Origin: Pseudarthrobacter enclensis | GTDB lineage: Bacteria > Actinomycetota > Actinomycetes > Actinomycetales > Micrococcaceae | Reading direction: 5' to 3' | Assembly: GCF_001457025.1 (NCBI RefSeq) | Contig: NZ_KQ758601.1 | Coordinates: 464,664 to 528,663, forward strand | Length of the DNA: 64,000 nt | Shown: positions 8,909 to 16,461 of the stretch, in pieces | Position numbering within the stretch: position 1 is the stretch's first letter | Layout: every line of letters starts with the position of its first letter | Notes under the pieces: generated by a model | The model's database searches: none | What the model was told of the DNA's origin: nothing | The model's input: only the letters and a program-made list of their open reading frames with translations | Made by a program: the position numbers and the translations under genes

Positions 8909-9370
8909 CTAGCTGACGCTCTGCGGCTCCAGGACATCCTTCAGCCGCTCCAGCTGGGCCACTTCGGACCGGAGGCTTCGCTGTGCCATCTTGTTCAGGA
9001 TCCCGAAGCGGTCCATGAACGCGAACGACCCCTCGGGCCGGACCTCAAGTGCATACCGGAGCCGGGTGCCGTCATTTTCGGTGCTGAGGTAGTACCCGCC
9101 GGAGCGGTTGGCCGGGCCGGAAATCACCCGGAACTGGATCTCGGCGCCCGGGCGGGCATGGGTGATCTCGAGTTCGGCCGGGATGCTGAGCCCGGACCTG
9201 CCGGCCACCATCTTGCGGTACACCGCGCCCTTGGCGCCGGCGGAGCCCTGCACCAGCTTCACGCTGCGGACCGAGTCACGCCACGCGGGCAGGTTGGTGG
9301 CGTCCATCAGGTACAGGTACACAGCCATGGCATCACGCCGGATGAGTACCTCGTGCTCTGCGAATGCCAT
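8909..9370 (-). CDS. SRPBCC family protein (polyketide cyclase/START-like fold)
   Basis: Cytoplasmic protein of 153 aa with the typical length and layout of the SRPBCC/Bet v 1 helix-grip fold. An N-terminal strand is followed by the helix segment AVYLYLMDATNLPAWRDSV, strands around RKMVAGRSGLSIPAELEITH, and a long C-terminal helix (ILNKMAQRSLRSEVAQLERL). The fold binds hydrophobic ligands in an internal cavity; no catalytic residues can be assigned and the ligand is unknown. It converges with the CAP-domain gene, whose stop is 6 nt away. Upstream on the minus strand AGAAAGAG offers a weak ribosome binding site. Confidence 0.7.
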   Translation of the reverse strand: MAFAEHEVLIRRDAMAVYLYLMDATNLPAWRDSVRSVKLVQGSAGAKGAVYRKMVAGRSGLSIPAELEITHARPGAEIQFRVISGPANRSGGYYLSTENDGTRLRYALEVRPEGSFAFMDRFGILNKMAQRSLRSEVAQLERLKDVLEPQSVS

Positions 9371-9608
9371 GGGGCTCTTTCTGTGTCAACGCCGGCTTCC
9401 CGCGTTCGCACCTCCCCCTGGCGCCGCGGCTTTCCGGTTCAGGTTAGCCAGCCTGCCAGGCGCCCACCTAGCCAGAGACGGCGACGTTATTGAAGAGTTA
9501 CTGGATGACGCAGCGGGAGCCGGGACACGGACGGCGCCGGCCACGGGTGGCCGGAGCCGCTGCGTATCTGCGCTAAGCTAAGTTCTGCCCCGCGGAAGCG
9601 GCGGCGAC

Positions 9609-9682
9609 GCGGCTGTAGCTCAATGGTAGAGCGCTAGCTTCCCAAGCTTGATACGCGGGTTCGATTCCCGTCAGCCGCTCCA
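9609..9682 (+). tRNA. tRNA-Gly (anticodon CCC)
   Basis: A complete 74-nt cloverleaf including an encoded CCA end. The acceptor stem GCGGCTG (9609-9615) pairs with CAGCCGC (9672-9678), followed by discriminator T and CCA (9680-9682). The D arm (GTAGCTCAATGGTAGAGC), the anticodon loop TTCCCAA giving anticodon CCC, and the T arm (GCGGGTTCGATTCCCGT) are all recognisable. It reads GGG codons. The second base pair of the anticodon stem looks like a T-T mismatch. The antisense strand carries the last codons of an MFS gene. Confidence 0.97.
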
Positions 9683-11091
9683 ACAATCCTTACCGGCCTG
9701 CGCCGGTCCCGCACATCGACCCGGAGGGTCAACGCGGCCTTGCGGGCCAAAACGATTCCGAGCGTCAAGGCTGCCAGAGCCGGAACGCCGCCGGACACCA
9801 ACAGCGCCGCGTGCGGGTCCGCGTGCTCGGCGATCCACCCCAGCATCGGGCCGCCCAACGCCTGCCCTCCGATCAGCACCATGATGTAAAGGCTCATGAC
9901 CCGGCCGCGGATGGCCATGTTCGAGCTGATCTGCACCAGCTGGTTGGAGCCCGTGAGGAACATCAGGCACCAGAACCCTGACAGGACCATCACGGCGCCG
10001 AACGTGGCCAGCGACGGCGCCAGCGCCGCCAGGCAGAGCGTGGCCCCGTACATTCCGGCGCAGAACACCACGGACCGCAGGCGCAGGTGCCGGCGACGTG
10101 TCGAGGCCACCGCACCGATGAGGGCACCGGCGGCCACCAGGGCGTTCAGCATCCCGTATCCCCCGGCACCGATCCGGAAGACGTGGTCGGCGAAGGCAGC
10201 AAGGATCACCGGCAGACTCATCGCAAAGACTGCAATGAACCCGGCCATCAGCCATGGCCAGTAGATCGTGGGCTTCCCCAGCGCGTACCGCAGACCCTCC
10301 CGTACCATGCCCTTGCTCTTGGGGGCGGGGGCGCTCACATGCAGCTGGTCCTTGCGGAGGATCAGCAGCATGGCCACGGTTGAACAGCAGGCCACAGCGT
10401 TGGCCGCGAACGCCCAGCCGGCACCCACTGCCGTGAGGAGCAGGCCCGCCAGCGCCGGGCCGATCAGGCCTCCCAGCTGGAAAGTGGTGGAGTTGACGCT
10501 GATGGCATTGCGCAGGTACACCGGTCCCACGAGCTCATTGACGAAGACCTGGCGGGCCGGCTGGTCCAGTACGGTGACCAGACCCAGGACCAGCGCGATC
10601 ACATAGACGTGCCACACCTCGATGGCTCCGGTGAGGGCAAGGGCGGCAAGCGCGGCGGCCAGGAATGCGGCCACGCTCTGGCACAGGATCAGGATCCTGC
10701 GCTTGGCGAACCGGTCAGCGATCATGCCGCCCCACGGTCCCAGGACCAGCGACGGCAGGAACTGCAGCGCCACGGTGATGCCCACCGCCGTGACGGATCC
10801 CGACAACTGGAGCACCAGCCAGTCCTGGGCAATGCGCTGCATCCAGATGGCGATCACGGCGATGAAGTGTCCCACCGCGAAGATGCGGAAGTTGGGCACC
10901 CTGAGCGAGATGAAGGTGTGCTTCCAGGGCAGCCGTTCCGCCACCACCGGCACCGGCTGGGTGCCCAAGCCGGGGTCCGCGTCGGGCGTGGTAAGTGGTT
11001 CCTTCGGTTCCGGGGGCTGCGCGGGCACTGACCCTGCAGAATCGATGACGGGCTGGCTGACGGTTGCCGACGACGGCGGTGGGGGTGCCAC
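9634..11091 (-). CDS. MFS transporter, EntS-like (MFS_3) exporter family
   Basis: Membrane exporter of 485 aa with about 12 helices after a ~50-residue Pro-rich cytoplasmic tail. PNFRIFAVGHFIAVIAIWMQ, the RIAQDWLVLQLSGS block and MIADRFAKRRI (MFS motif A region) are typical of the EntS/MFS_3 branch, which exports siderophores, antibiotics or other small molecules. The start is a GTG with AGGA 6 nt upstream. The final ~14 codons (ADGNRTRVSSLGS) are the antisense translation of the tRNA-Gly gene, so the stop codon lies inside that tRNA. The true C-terminus may therefore be an accidental read-through. It is divergent from a LysR regulator, with a palindrome between them that may control both. 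Confidence 0.85.
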   Translation of the reverse strand: MAPPPPSSATVSQPVIDSAGSVPAQPPEPKEPLTTPDADPGLGTQPVPVVAERLPWKHTFISLRVPNFRIFAVGHFIAVIAIWMQRIAQDWLVLQLSGSVTAVGITVALQFLPSLVLGPWGGMIADRFAKRRILILCQSVAAFLAAALAALALTGAIEVWHVYVIALVLGLVTVLDQPARQVFVNELVGPVYLRNAISVNSTTFQLGGLIGPALAGLLLTAVGAGWAFAANAVACCSTVAMLLILRKDQLHVSAPAPKSKGMVREGLRYALGKPTIYWPWLMAGFIAVFAMSLPVILAAFADHVFRIGAGGYGMLNALVAAGALIGAVASTRRRHLRLRSVVFCAGMYGATLCLAALAPSLATFGAVMVLSGFWCLMFLTGSNQLVQISSNMAIRGRVMSLYIMVLIGGQALGGPMLGWIAEHADPHAALLVSGGVPALAALTLGIVLARKAALTLRVDVRDRRRPVRIVGAADGNRTRVSSLGS

Positions 11092-11180
11092 AGATTGTCC
11101 TCACAGTGGGTGCGGTCCGGGATGCCCTTAACGCTATGGTGGCGCCAGGAGATTATGGAGCCGTATTGTCCCTATAACTC

Positions 11181-11199
11181 GTATTGCGAACCGCAATAC
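11181..11199. promoter_or_regulatory. Perfect inverted repeat, candidate LysR operator
   Basis: GTATTGCG-AAC-CGCAATAC is a perfect 8-bp inverted repeat with a 3-nt spacer. It contains the T-N11-A core typical of LysR-type binding sites. It lies between the divergent MFS exporter (start 11091) and the LysR gene (start 11229), the expected position for autoregulation and control of the neighbour. Confidence 0.65.
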
Positions 11200-11228
11200 A
11201 TGCCGCACTGAGCCGATGGAGTCCACCC

Positions 11229-12083
11229 TTGTTCGAACCAGCACAACTGCGCTCGTTCCTTGCCGTTGCTGAAACATTGAGCTTCACCAAGGCGGCGGAC
11301 CGGCTGGGCCTGGCGCAGCCAACCATCAGCCAGCACATCAGGAAGCTGGAGACCGCCGCCAAACGGGTGCTCATCACCAGGGACACCCGGGACGTGCGTT
11401 TAACTGACAATGGCGATGCGATGGCCGGCTTTGCGCGGAACATTCTCGCCGCCCATGACGCCGCGGCGCGCTACTTCTCCGGCTCCGCCATGCGGGGCCG
11501 GCTTAGGTTCGGCACGGCGGACGACCTCGCCATCACCGGCCTTCCCAGGATCCTGCGCGAGTTCCGGCAGATTTACCCGCAGATCAACCTTGAGCTCACG
11601 GTGGGGCAAAGCGACCAGCTGTACCGCAAGCTCAACGCCGGCCAGCTGGACCTGGTGTTCGTCAAATGGGTGGCCGGCGCCAAGGACGGAACTGTGGTGC
11701 AGCATGACTCCTTTTCCTGGGTGGGACTGGAGCAAACCTCCCTGGAACCGGGGGCGCCTGTTCCACTGATCGCCTACCCCTCTCCCAGCCTCAGCCGCAA
11801 ACTCGCCATCGACGCCCTGGAGGCCCACGGCCGCACTTGGCGGATCACCTGCACTACGCGCCAGATCAGCGGGGTGCTGGCCGCGGTCCGGGCGGGCATC
11901 GGGGTGGCCGTCATGCCGTCGTCGCTGGTGCCCGAGGACCTCAAAATCATCACCCGCCGGTTCGACCTGCCACCGGTCGGGGACGTCGACTTCACCCTGA
12001 TCCGAAACCCCCTGGCCAACGCAGAGGTCATCGATGCCCTCACGCAGTCGATCGTGGGAAGGACCATCAACCGGCAGGGATAA
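11229..12083 (+). CDS. LysR family transcriptional regulator
   Basis: DNA-binding regulator of 284 aa. The N-terminal winged helix-turn-helix is clear (LRSFLAVAETLSFTKAADRL then LAQPTISQHIRKLET). The remainder is a periplasmic-binding-protein-like effector domain (RLRFGTADDLAITGLPRIL; LAAVRAGIGVAVMPSSLV). I chose the TTG at 11229 because GGAG sits 7 nt upstream and the helix-turn-helix starts at once. The longer TTG start at 11184 would place the palindromic operator inside the coding sequence. It is divergent from the EntS-like MFS exporter, which it probably regulates; the effector is unknown. Confidence 0.88.
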   Translation: MFEPAQLRSFLAVAETLSFTKAADRLGLAQPTISQHIRKLETAAKRVLITRDTRDVRLTDNGDAMAGFARNILAAHDAAARYFSGSAMRGRLRFGTADDLAITGLPRILREFRQIYPQINLELTVGQSDQLYRKLNAGQLDLVFVKWVAGAKDGTVVQHDSFSWVGLEQTSLEPGAPVPLIAYPSPSLSRKLAIDALEAHGRTWRITCTTRQISGVLAAVRAGIGVAVMPSSLVPEDLKIITRRFDLPPVGDVDFTLIRNPLANAEVIDALTQSIVGRTINRQG

Positions 12084-12144
12084 CCGGGCGGAGTCAAGCG
12101 CCGCAACGGCAGCCCGTCAAGGCCCTGCAGGGGCCAGGAATCCA

Positions 12145-12174
12145 TTGATGTCAGATCGTTGCATAATCTATGCT
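12145..12174 (+). promoter_or_regulatory. Putative promoter (TTGATG / TATGCT) of the zinc-ribbon gene
   Basis: A -35-like TTGATG (12145-12150) and a -10-like TATGCT (12169-12174) are spaced by 18 nt, about 85 nt upstream of the ATG at 12260. The match is reasonable but not unique in this region. Confidence 0.4.
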
Positions 12175-12259
12175 GGTGTCTCCAGGGTCAAGCAGCAGGC
12201 CGGTTCTACAATACGGGCGCGCCTGAACCACAGGGACCGCCGCCCGGGACAGGCAGCCA

Positions 12260-12571
12260 ATGACGACAGCCAGGAACACCCATCTCAACGCCGCCCACGC
12301 GCGCCCGCACACCAGCACGCGCCCGGCCACACGACAGTCCACCCTCGGCAGCGGAATCGCCACAGATTCGGGCTACATCGGAAAACCGACCTGCGACAAA
12401 TGCCGGACGGACGAGTTCATCTACCTTGAGTCCTACATCCCGCCCACCTACCGGCACGACGGCTCCCTCTCCGCCTTGGGCGAGGTGGCCTACACCTGCA
12501 CCCGGTGCGAGGACTTCTCGGCACACAGTGTGCCTGTCACCTGGACGCCGCCGGGCTGGTACCTGGGCTAG
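12260..12571 (+). CDS. Small zinc-ribbon protein of unknown function
   Basis: Predicted protein of 103 aa. A basic, probably unstructured N-terminus is followed by two CxxC pairs, CDKC at about residues 45-48 and CTRC about 35 residues later. This is the pattern of a zinc-ribbon metal site. The region between reads DEFIYLESYIPPTYRHDGS, and the protein ends in aromatic residues (WTPPGWYLG). I do not recognise a named family. It has its own candidate promoter and ends immediately before a strong bidirectional terminator, which supports it as a genuine one-gene transcript. The N-terminal ~35 residues could be an over-extension if a later start is used. Confidence 0.6.
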   Translation: MTTARNTHLNAAHARPHTSTRPATRQSTLGSGIATDSGYIGKPTCDKCRTDEFIYLESYIPPTYRHDGSLSALGEVAYTCTRCEDFSAHSVPVTWTPPGWYLG

Positions 12572-12581
12572 CGGAGATACA

Positions 12582-12631
12582 AAAGGTCCGGCGGTTTAGC
12601 TTGTGGAAACAAGCACAACCGCCGGACCTTT
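12582..12631. terminator. Bidirectional rho-independent terminator
   Basis: Arms AAAGGTCCGGCGGTT (12582-12596) and AACCGCCGGACCTTT (12617-12631) pair perfectly over 15 bp. A smaller nested hairpin (GCTTGT/ACAAGC) closes the top. T-rich tails on both sides suit the converging zinc-ribbon gene and putA. Confidence 0.9.
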
Positions 12632-12645
12632 TTGTTTCTCCCGCG

Positions 12646-15600
12646 CTAGATCAGCGCATCGGACAGGTGGTTCGGCGTGCCGAACCGGTGGGCGGTGATG
12701 CTGACGGCCTGTTCATGCAGGAACGGCAGCAACTCCACGCGTCCGGCCTCGGTCACGGCGTGGGAGTACACCGCGATGTCGGGGCGGCCGTCCGTGGCCT
12801 CAGCCAGCGCTGCGGCGTCACCGCCGATCAGGCGGATGCGGGCTCCGGAGAGCTTGCCCGCCGAGGCGAGGCGGGCCGCCGAAGCCAGCCAGCCGGCGTC
12901 GGACTCCACCGTCGGTTCGATGTCCAGCCCCAGGAGCACGGCACGCAGCTGGGCGGGAAGTTCGACGGCGGTGGACACCGTGAGCGCAGACCCCGCCAGC
13001 ACGCCGGCAGCGACGGTCCGCACCAGGTGGGCCAGGGATCCGCCCTCGGAGAGGCGCACGGTGACGGGCAGGCTGCGGTAGCGGAAGATGTTGCGCTCCG
13101 CGCTCAGGCCCGAGACGTCCTTGGCGGTGCCGAACTCTTCAGCCCAGGCCTCGGCGTCGGACGCCAGTGCCCGCTGCACGGACTCAAGGTCGGCCGGCTC
13201 CAGGCCGGCACCGGCGGCGTTGAGGATCCGGCGGACACCGGGGTGCGTGACGTCAGCCGTGGCGGACGCCTGGGCAGGGGTCCAGTCGCCCAGGCCGGCC
13301 AGGTAGTTCGGGCCGCCCGCCTTGGTGCCGGCACCAACCGCCGACTTCTTCCAGCCGCCGAACGGCTGGCGCTGCACAATGGCGCCGGTGATGCCGCGGT
13401 TGACGTACAGGTTGCCGGCCTGGATGGAGTCCAGCCAGATCCCGAGCTCCTCGGAGTTGAGCGAGTGCAGGCCCGCGGTGAGGCCGTACTCGATCTGGTT
13501 TTGGATGGCGATGGCTTCTTCGAGCGTGTCGGCGGTCATGACTCCCAGGACCGGGCCGAAGAACTCGGTCAGGTGGAAGTAGGAGCCGCGCTTGACGCCG
13601 TAGCGCACGCCCGGGCTCCAGAGCTTGCCCGTGTTGTCCAGCTTCCTCGGCTCAACGGCCCAGTTTTCGCCTTCGCCGAGGGTGGTGAGGGCGTTGAGGA
13701 GCTTGCCGTTGGCGGGCTCGATGATGGGGCCCATCTGGCTGGTGGGATCCTGCGGGTAGCCCACCTTCAGCGAGGTGACGGCGTCGATCAGCTGGTTGTG
13801 GAAGCGCTTGGACTTGGCCACCGAGCCCACCAGGATCACCAGCGATGCTGCCGAGCACTTCTGGCCGGCGTGGCCGAACGCTGAGTAGGCCACGTCCTTG
13901 GCGGCGAGGTCCAGGTCCGCGCTGGGGGTGACGATTATGGCGTTCTTGCCGCTGGTTTCGGCCAGCAGGGGCAGGTCCTTGCGGAAGGAGCGGAACAGCT
14001 CTGCGGTCTCGTAACCGCCGGTGAGGATGACGCGGTCCACGGCCGGGTGCGAGATGAGCTGCTTGCCGAGCTCCCGCTCACCCAGCTGGACCATGGTGAG
14101 GACGTCCTTCGGGACGCCGGCTTCCCACAGGGCTTCGACCATCACGGCGCCGCTGCGGGCGGCCTGTTTGGCGGGCTTGATGACGACGGCGGAGCCGGCG
14201 GCGAGTGCCGCGAGGGTGGACCCTGCCGGGATGGCGACCGGGAAGTTCCACGGCGGCGTGACAACGGTGAGTTTCGCCGGGACGAACGTGGCGCCGTCGA
14301 CCGTGTCCAGCTTCCGTGCGGACTCCGCGTAGTAGTGCGCGAAGTCCACGGCTTCGCTGACTTCGGGATCGCCCTGGTCGATCGTCTTGCCGGTTTCGCT
14401 GGCCATGACCTCAAGCAACTCGGCGCGTCGGGCCTCCAGGACATCGCCGGCACGGTGCAGGATGGCCGCGCGTTCGTCGCCGGAGAGCCGGCCCCAGGCC
14501 TTGCCCTTGTCCACGGCCTTGTCGATGGCCTTGTTGAGGGCGGCTTCGTCGTTGATGAATGCTGCCTTCACCGAGGCGTTGCCCAGTGTGGAGCCGGGGA
14601 CGCGCTCCAGGATGGCCCGGCCCCAGTCGCGGTTGGCCGGCAGCGACGGGTCGGTGTCCGGCGTGTTGTCGAAACCGGCGTGCGGCATCGGCACCGGGGG
14701 CAGGGTGCGGTCCTGGCGGCGGTTGGGCAGCGGCACGGTGTCATCCAGCGAGTCCAAAGAGGACAGGAAACGCTGCTTTTCACGATCGAACAGGCTCTCG
14801 TTCTTGTCCAGTTCGAAGACGGCGGACATGAAGTTCTCCTGGCTGGCGCCCTCCTCCAGGCGGCGGATCAGGTAGGCGATGGCGACGTCGAACTCGGACG
14901 GGTGCACCACCGGCGTGTAGAGCAGGAGGGAACCCACGTCCTTCTTGACGGCCTCTGCCTGGCCCTGGGCCATCCCGAGCAGCATCTCGAATTCGATGCC
15001 GGACTCTACCCCACGCTGCTTGGCCAGCAGCCAGGCAAACGCGATGTCGAACAGGTTGTGGCCGGCCACGCCGATCCGGATGTTTTGGATCCGCTCGGGG
15101 TGCAGGGCGTAGTTGATGACGCTCTTATAGCTGGTGTCCGAGTCCTGTTTGGTCCCCCAGGTGGCCAGCGGCCAGTCGTGCAGCGATGCTTCCACCTGCT
15201 CCATGGGCAGGTTGGCGCCCTTGACCACGCGGACCTTGATGCCGGCCCCGCCGTTCGCGCGGCGGTCGGCGGCCCAATCCTGCAGGCGGATCATGGCGGA
15301 CAGTGCGTCCGGGAGGTAGGCCTGCAGGACGATGCCGGCCTCGAGGTCCTTGAATTCGGGGTTGTCGAGGAGCCGGGTGAAGACCGCGATGGTCATGTCC
15401 AGGTCCTTGTACTCTTCCATGTCCAGGTTGATGAACTTGGCCTTGCCTCCGGTGCTGCTGCCCGGGGCCGCGAAGGAATTGGCGAGCCGGAACAGCGGCG
15501 TGAGCTTCTCGACGACGTGTTCCACGGCTTCGTCGAAGGCCCAGGCGGAGTGCGGGGCAACGGTGGAGGACACCTTGATGGAGACGTAGTCGACGTCCGG

Positions 15601-16164
15601 GCGGGCCAGCAGGGTGTGCGTGCCCTCGAGGCGGCGCGAGGCCTCGTGCTCGCCGAGGACTGCCTCGCCGAGCAGGTTGACGTTGAGCTTGATGCCGTCC
15701 TTCTTGATCTTGGCGATGGCCGGCCCCAGCTTGGCGTCGGTGGCGTCAACGATCAGGTGGCCCACTATCTCGCGGAGGACTTTGCGGGCAATGGGGATGA
15801 CGACCTGTGGCAGGGCCGGGGCCATGGTGCCGCCCAGCGCGACGGCGCTGCGCATGTACCAGGGCAGGAAGGCCGGAACCTTGGGTGCCAGCGCCGCGAG
15901 GTTGCGGGCGGCGACGTTCAGGTCCTCGGGCCGGACCACGCCGTCCACGAAGCCCACCGTGAAGTCCAGGCCGTTGGGGTCCTTGAGGACGCCGGCCAAC
16001 TGCTCCGCGGAGGCGTCCACGGGAACCTTGGCGGCCTCGGTCAGCCAGTGGCGGACCAGGGCCACCGCTTCATCGGCAAGGGCCTTGGCCTGGGTGACAT
16101 TAGCGTCGACGGTCTGCGGTGCGAAGCCGGCAGTCGCCGCCGTTTCCACTGCTGCGTGGGTCAT
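12646..16164 (-). CDS. putA: Bifunctional proline dehydrogenase / L-glutamate-gamma-semialdehyde dehydrogenase
   Basis: Enzyme of 1172 aa oxidising proline to glutamate in two steps with FAD and NAD+. The proline dehydrogenase barrel spans roughly residues 130-470 (RVVKGANLPMEQVE, YLIRRLEEGA). An aldehyde dehydrogenase domain follows at about 510-1000, with catalytic Glu in LAETSGKN and catalytic Cys in HAGQKCSAAS near residue 767. A ~170-residue C-terminal extension follows, as in longer PutA types. No N-terminal ribbon-helix-helix DNA-binding domain is present, so it is not an autoregulator; the LysR gene at 18077 is the likely controller. The ATG at 16164 has GAGGAAAA upstream, better than the in-frame start 20 codons earlier. 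Its promoter shares motifs with that of the permease. Confidence 0.96.
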   Translation of the reverse strand: MTHAAVETAATAGFAPQTVDANVTQAKALADEAVALVRHWLTEAAKVPVDASAEQLAGVLKDPNGLDFTVGFVDGVVRPEDLNVAARNLAALAPKVPAFLPWYMRSAVALGGTMAPALPQVVIPIARKVLREIVGHLIVDATDAKLGPAIAKIKKDGIKLNVNLLGEAVLGEHEASRRLEGTHTLLARPDVDYVSIKVSSTVAPHSAWAFDEAVEHVVEKLTPLFRLANSFAAPGSSTGGKAKFINLDMEEYKDLDMTIAVFTRLLDNPEFKDLEAGIVLQAYLPDALSAMIRLQDWAADRRANGGAGIKVRVVKGANLPMEQVEASLHDWPLATWGTKQDSDTSYKSVINYALHPERIQNIRIGVAGHNLFDIAFAWLLAKQRGVESGIEFEMLLGMAQGQAEAVKKDVGSLLLYTPVVHPSEFDVAIAYLIRRLEEGASQENFMSAVFELDKNESLFDREKQRFLSSLDSLDDTVPLPNRRQDRTLPPVPMPHAGFDNTPDTDPSLPANRDWGRAILERVPGSTLGNASVKAAFINDEAALNKAIDKAVDKGKAWGRLSGDERAAILHRAGDVLEARRAELLEVMASETGKTIDQGDPEVSEAVDFAHYYAESARKLDTVDGATFVPAKLTVVTPPWNFPVAIPAGSTLAALAAGSAVVIKPAKQAARSGAVMVEALWEAGVPKDVLTMVQLGERELGKQLISHPAVDRVILTGGYETAELFRSFRKDLPLLAETSGKNAIIVTPSADLDLAAKDVAYSAFGHAGQKCSAASLVILVGSVAKSKRFHNQLIDAVTSLKVGYPQDPTSQMGPIIEPANGKLLNALTTLGEGENWAVEPRKLDNTGKLWSPGVRYGVKRGSYFHLTEFFGPVLGVMTADTLEEAIAIQNQIEYGLTAGLHSLNSEELGIWLDSIQAGNLYVNRGITGAIVQRQPFGGWKKSAVGAGTKAGGPNYLAGLGDWTPAQASATADVTHPGVRRILNAAGAGLEPADLESVQRALASDAEAWAEEFGTAKDVSGLSAERNIFRYRSLPVTVRLSEGGSLAHLVRTVAAGVLAGSALTVSTAVELPAQLRAVLLGLDIEPTVESDAGWLASAARLASAGKLSGARIRLIGGDAAALAEATDGRPDIAVYSHAVTEAGRVELLPFLHEQAVSITAHRFGTPNHLSDALI

Positions 16165-16228
16165 GGTTTTCCTCGTTCTTTCCTGGGGTTGTGAGGAGGT
16201 CTTTCCACCAGTATGAGCTTCCACTCAC

Positions 16229-16268
16229 ATAAGATAAAGCGATCTTTTCCCACGAATACAGGTTAGAA
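16229..16268 (-). promoter_or_regulatory. putA promoter region with motifs shared with the permease/LysR promoter
   Basis: On the minus strand, GCTTTATCTTAT (16242-16231 region) lies about 65 nt before putA, and TTCTAACCTGTATTCGT (16268-16252) just upstream of it. Both recur in the 18020-18054 region between the permease and LysR genes: CTTTATCTAAT, and TTCTAACCTATATTCAT on the opposite strand. This suggests a common LysR-type activator site next to a weak -35 region. Confidence 0.6.
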
Positions 16269-16314
16269 ATACCAATGCTTTCCCGGTGCCTCCAACAGCG
16301 CCGGTTAAACGCCG

Positions 16315-16425
16315 GCGGCAGGCCCTACCCCTCCCCCGTTGCCCTATCAGATCGAGTCCCTAAAACAGGGGTTTAGGGACTCGATCTGATAGGGCAACTT
16401 GGGGGCTTGGGGCGGGGCCTGCCGC
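16315..16425. repeat. Large nested palindromic element, copy 1
   Basis: The core is a perfect 27-bp inverted repeat, 16338-16364 pairing with 16372-16398, with loop ACAGGGG. The outer core is GTTGCCCTATCAGATC and its complement; the inner stem is GAGTCCCTAAA/TTTAGGGACTC. Flanking CCCCC/GGGGG runs continue the pairing after a 2-nt bulge, and the outermost GCGGCAGGCCC (16315-16325) pairs with GGGCCTGCCGC (16415-16425). It lies between the permease 3' end and the putA promoter. A second copy with the same outer core but a different inner stem is at 63526-63586. It could act as a terminator or be a repeated intergenic palindrome family; I do not recognise a named one. Confidence 0.9.
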
Positions 16426-16461
16426 GTTGGGGTCCCGGCCAGCGCGCCGGGCACAGGCGCG

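Noticed and set aside
9609..9682. Integration (att) site at the tRNA-Gly gene
   Set aside because: No integrase gene and no direct repeat of the tRNA 3' end were seen nearby, so there is no evidence of an integrated element.
14047..16194. A 715-codon plus-strand open frame over putA
   Set aside because: Antisense shadow of putA; no recognisable domain and low-complexity composition.
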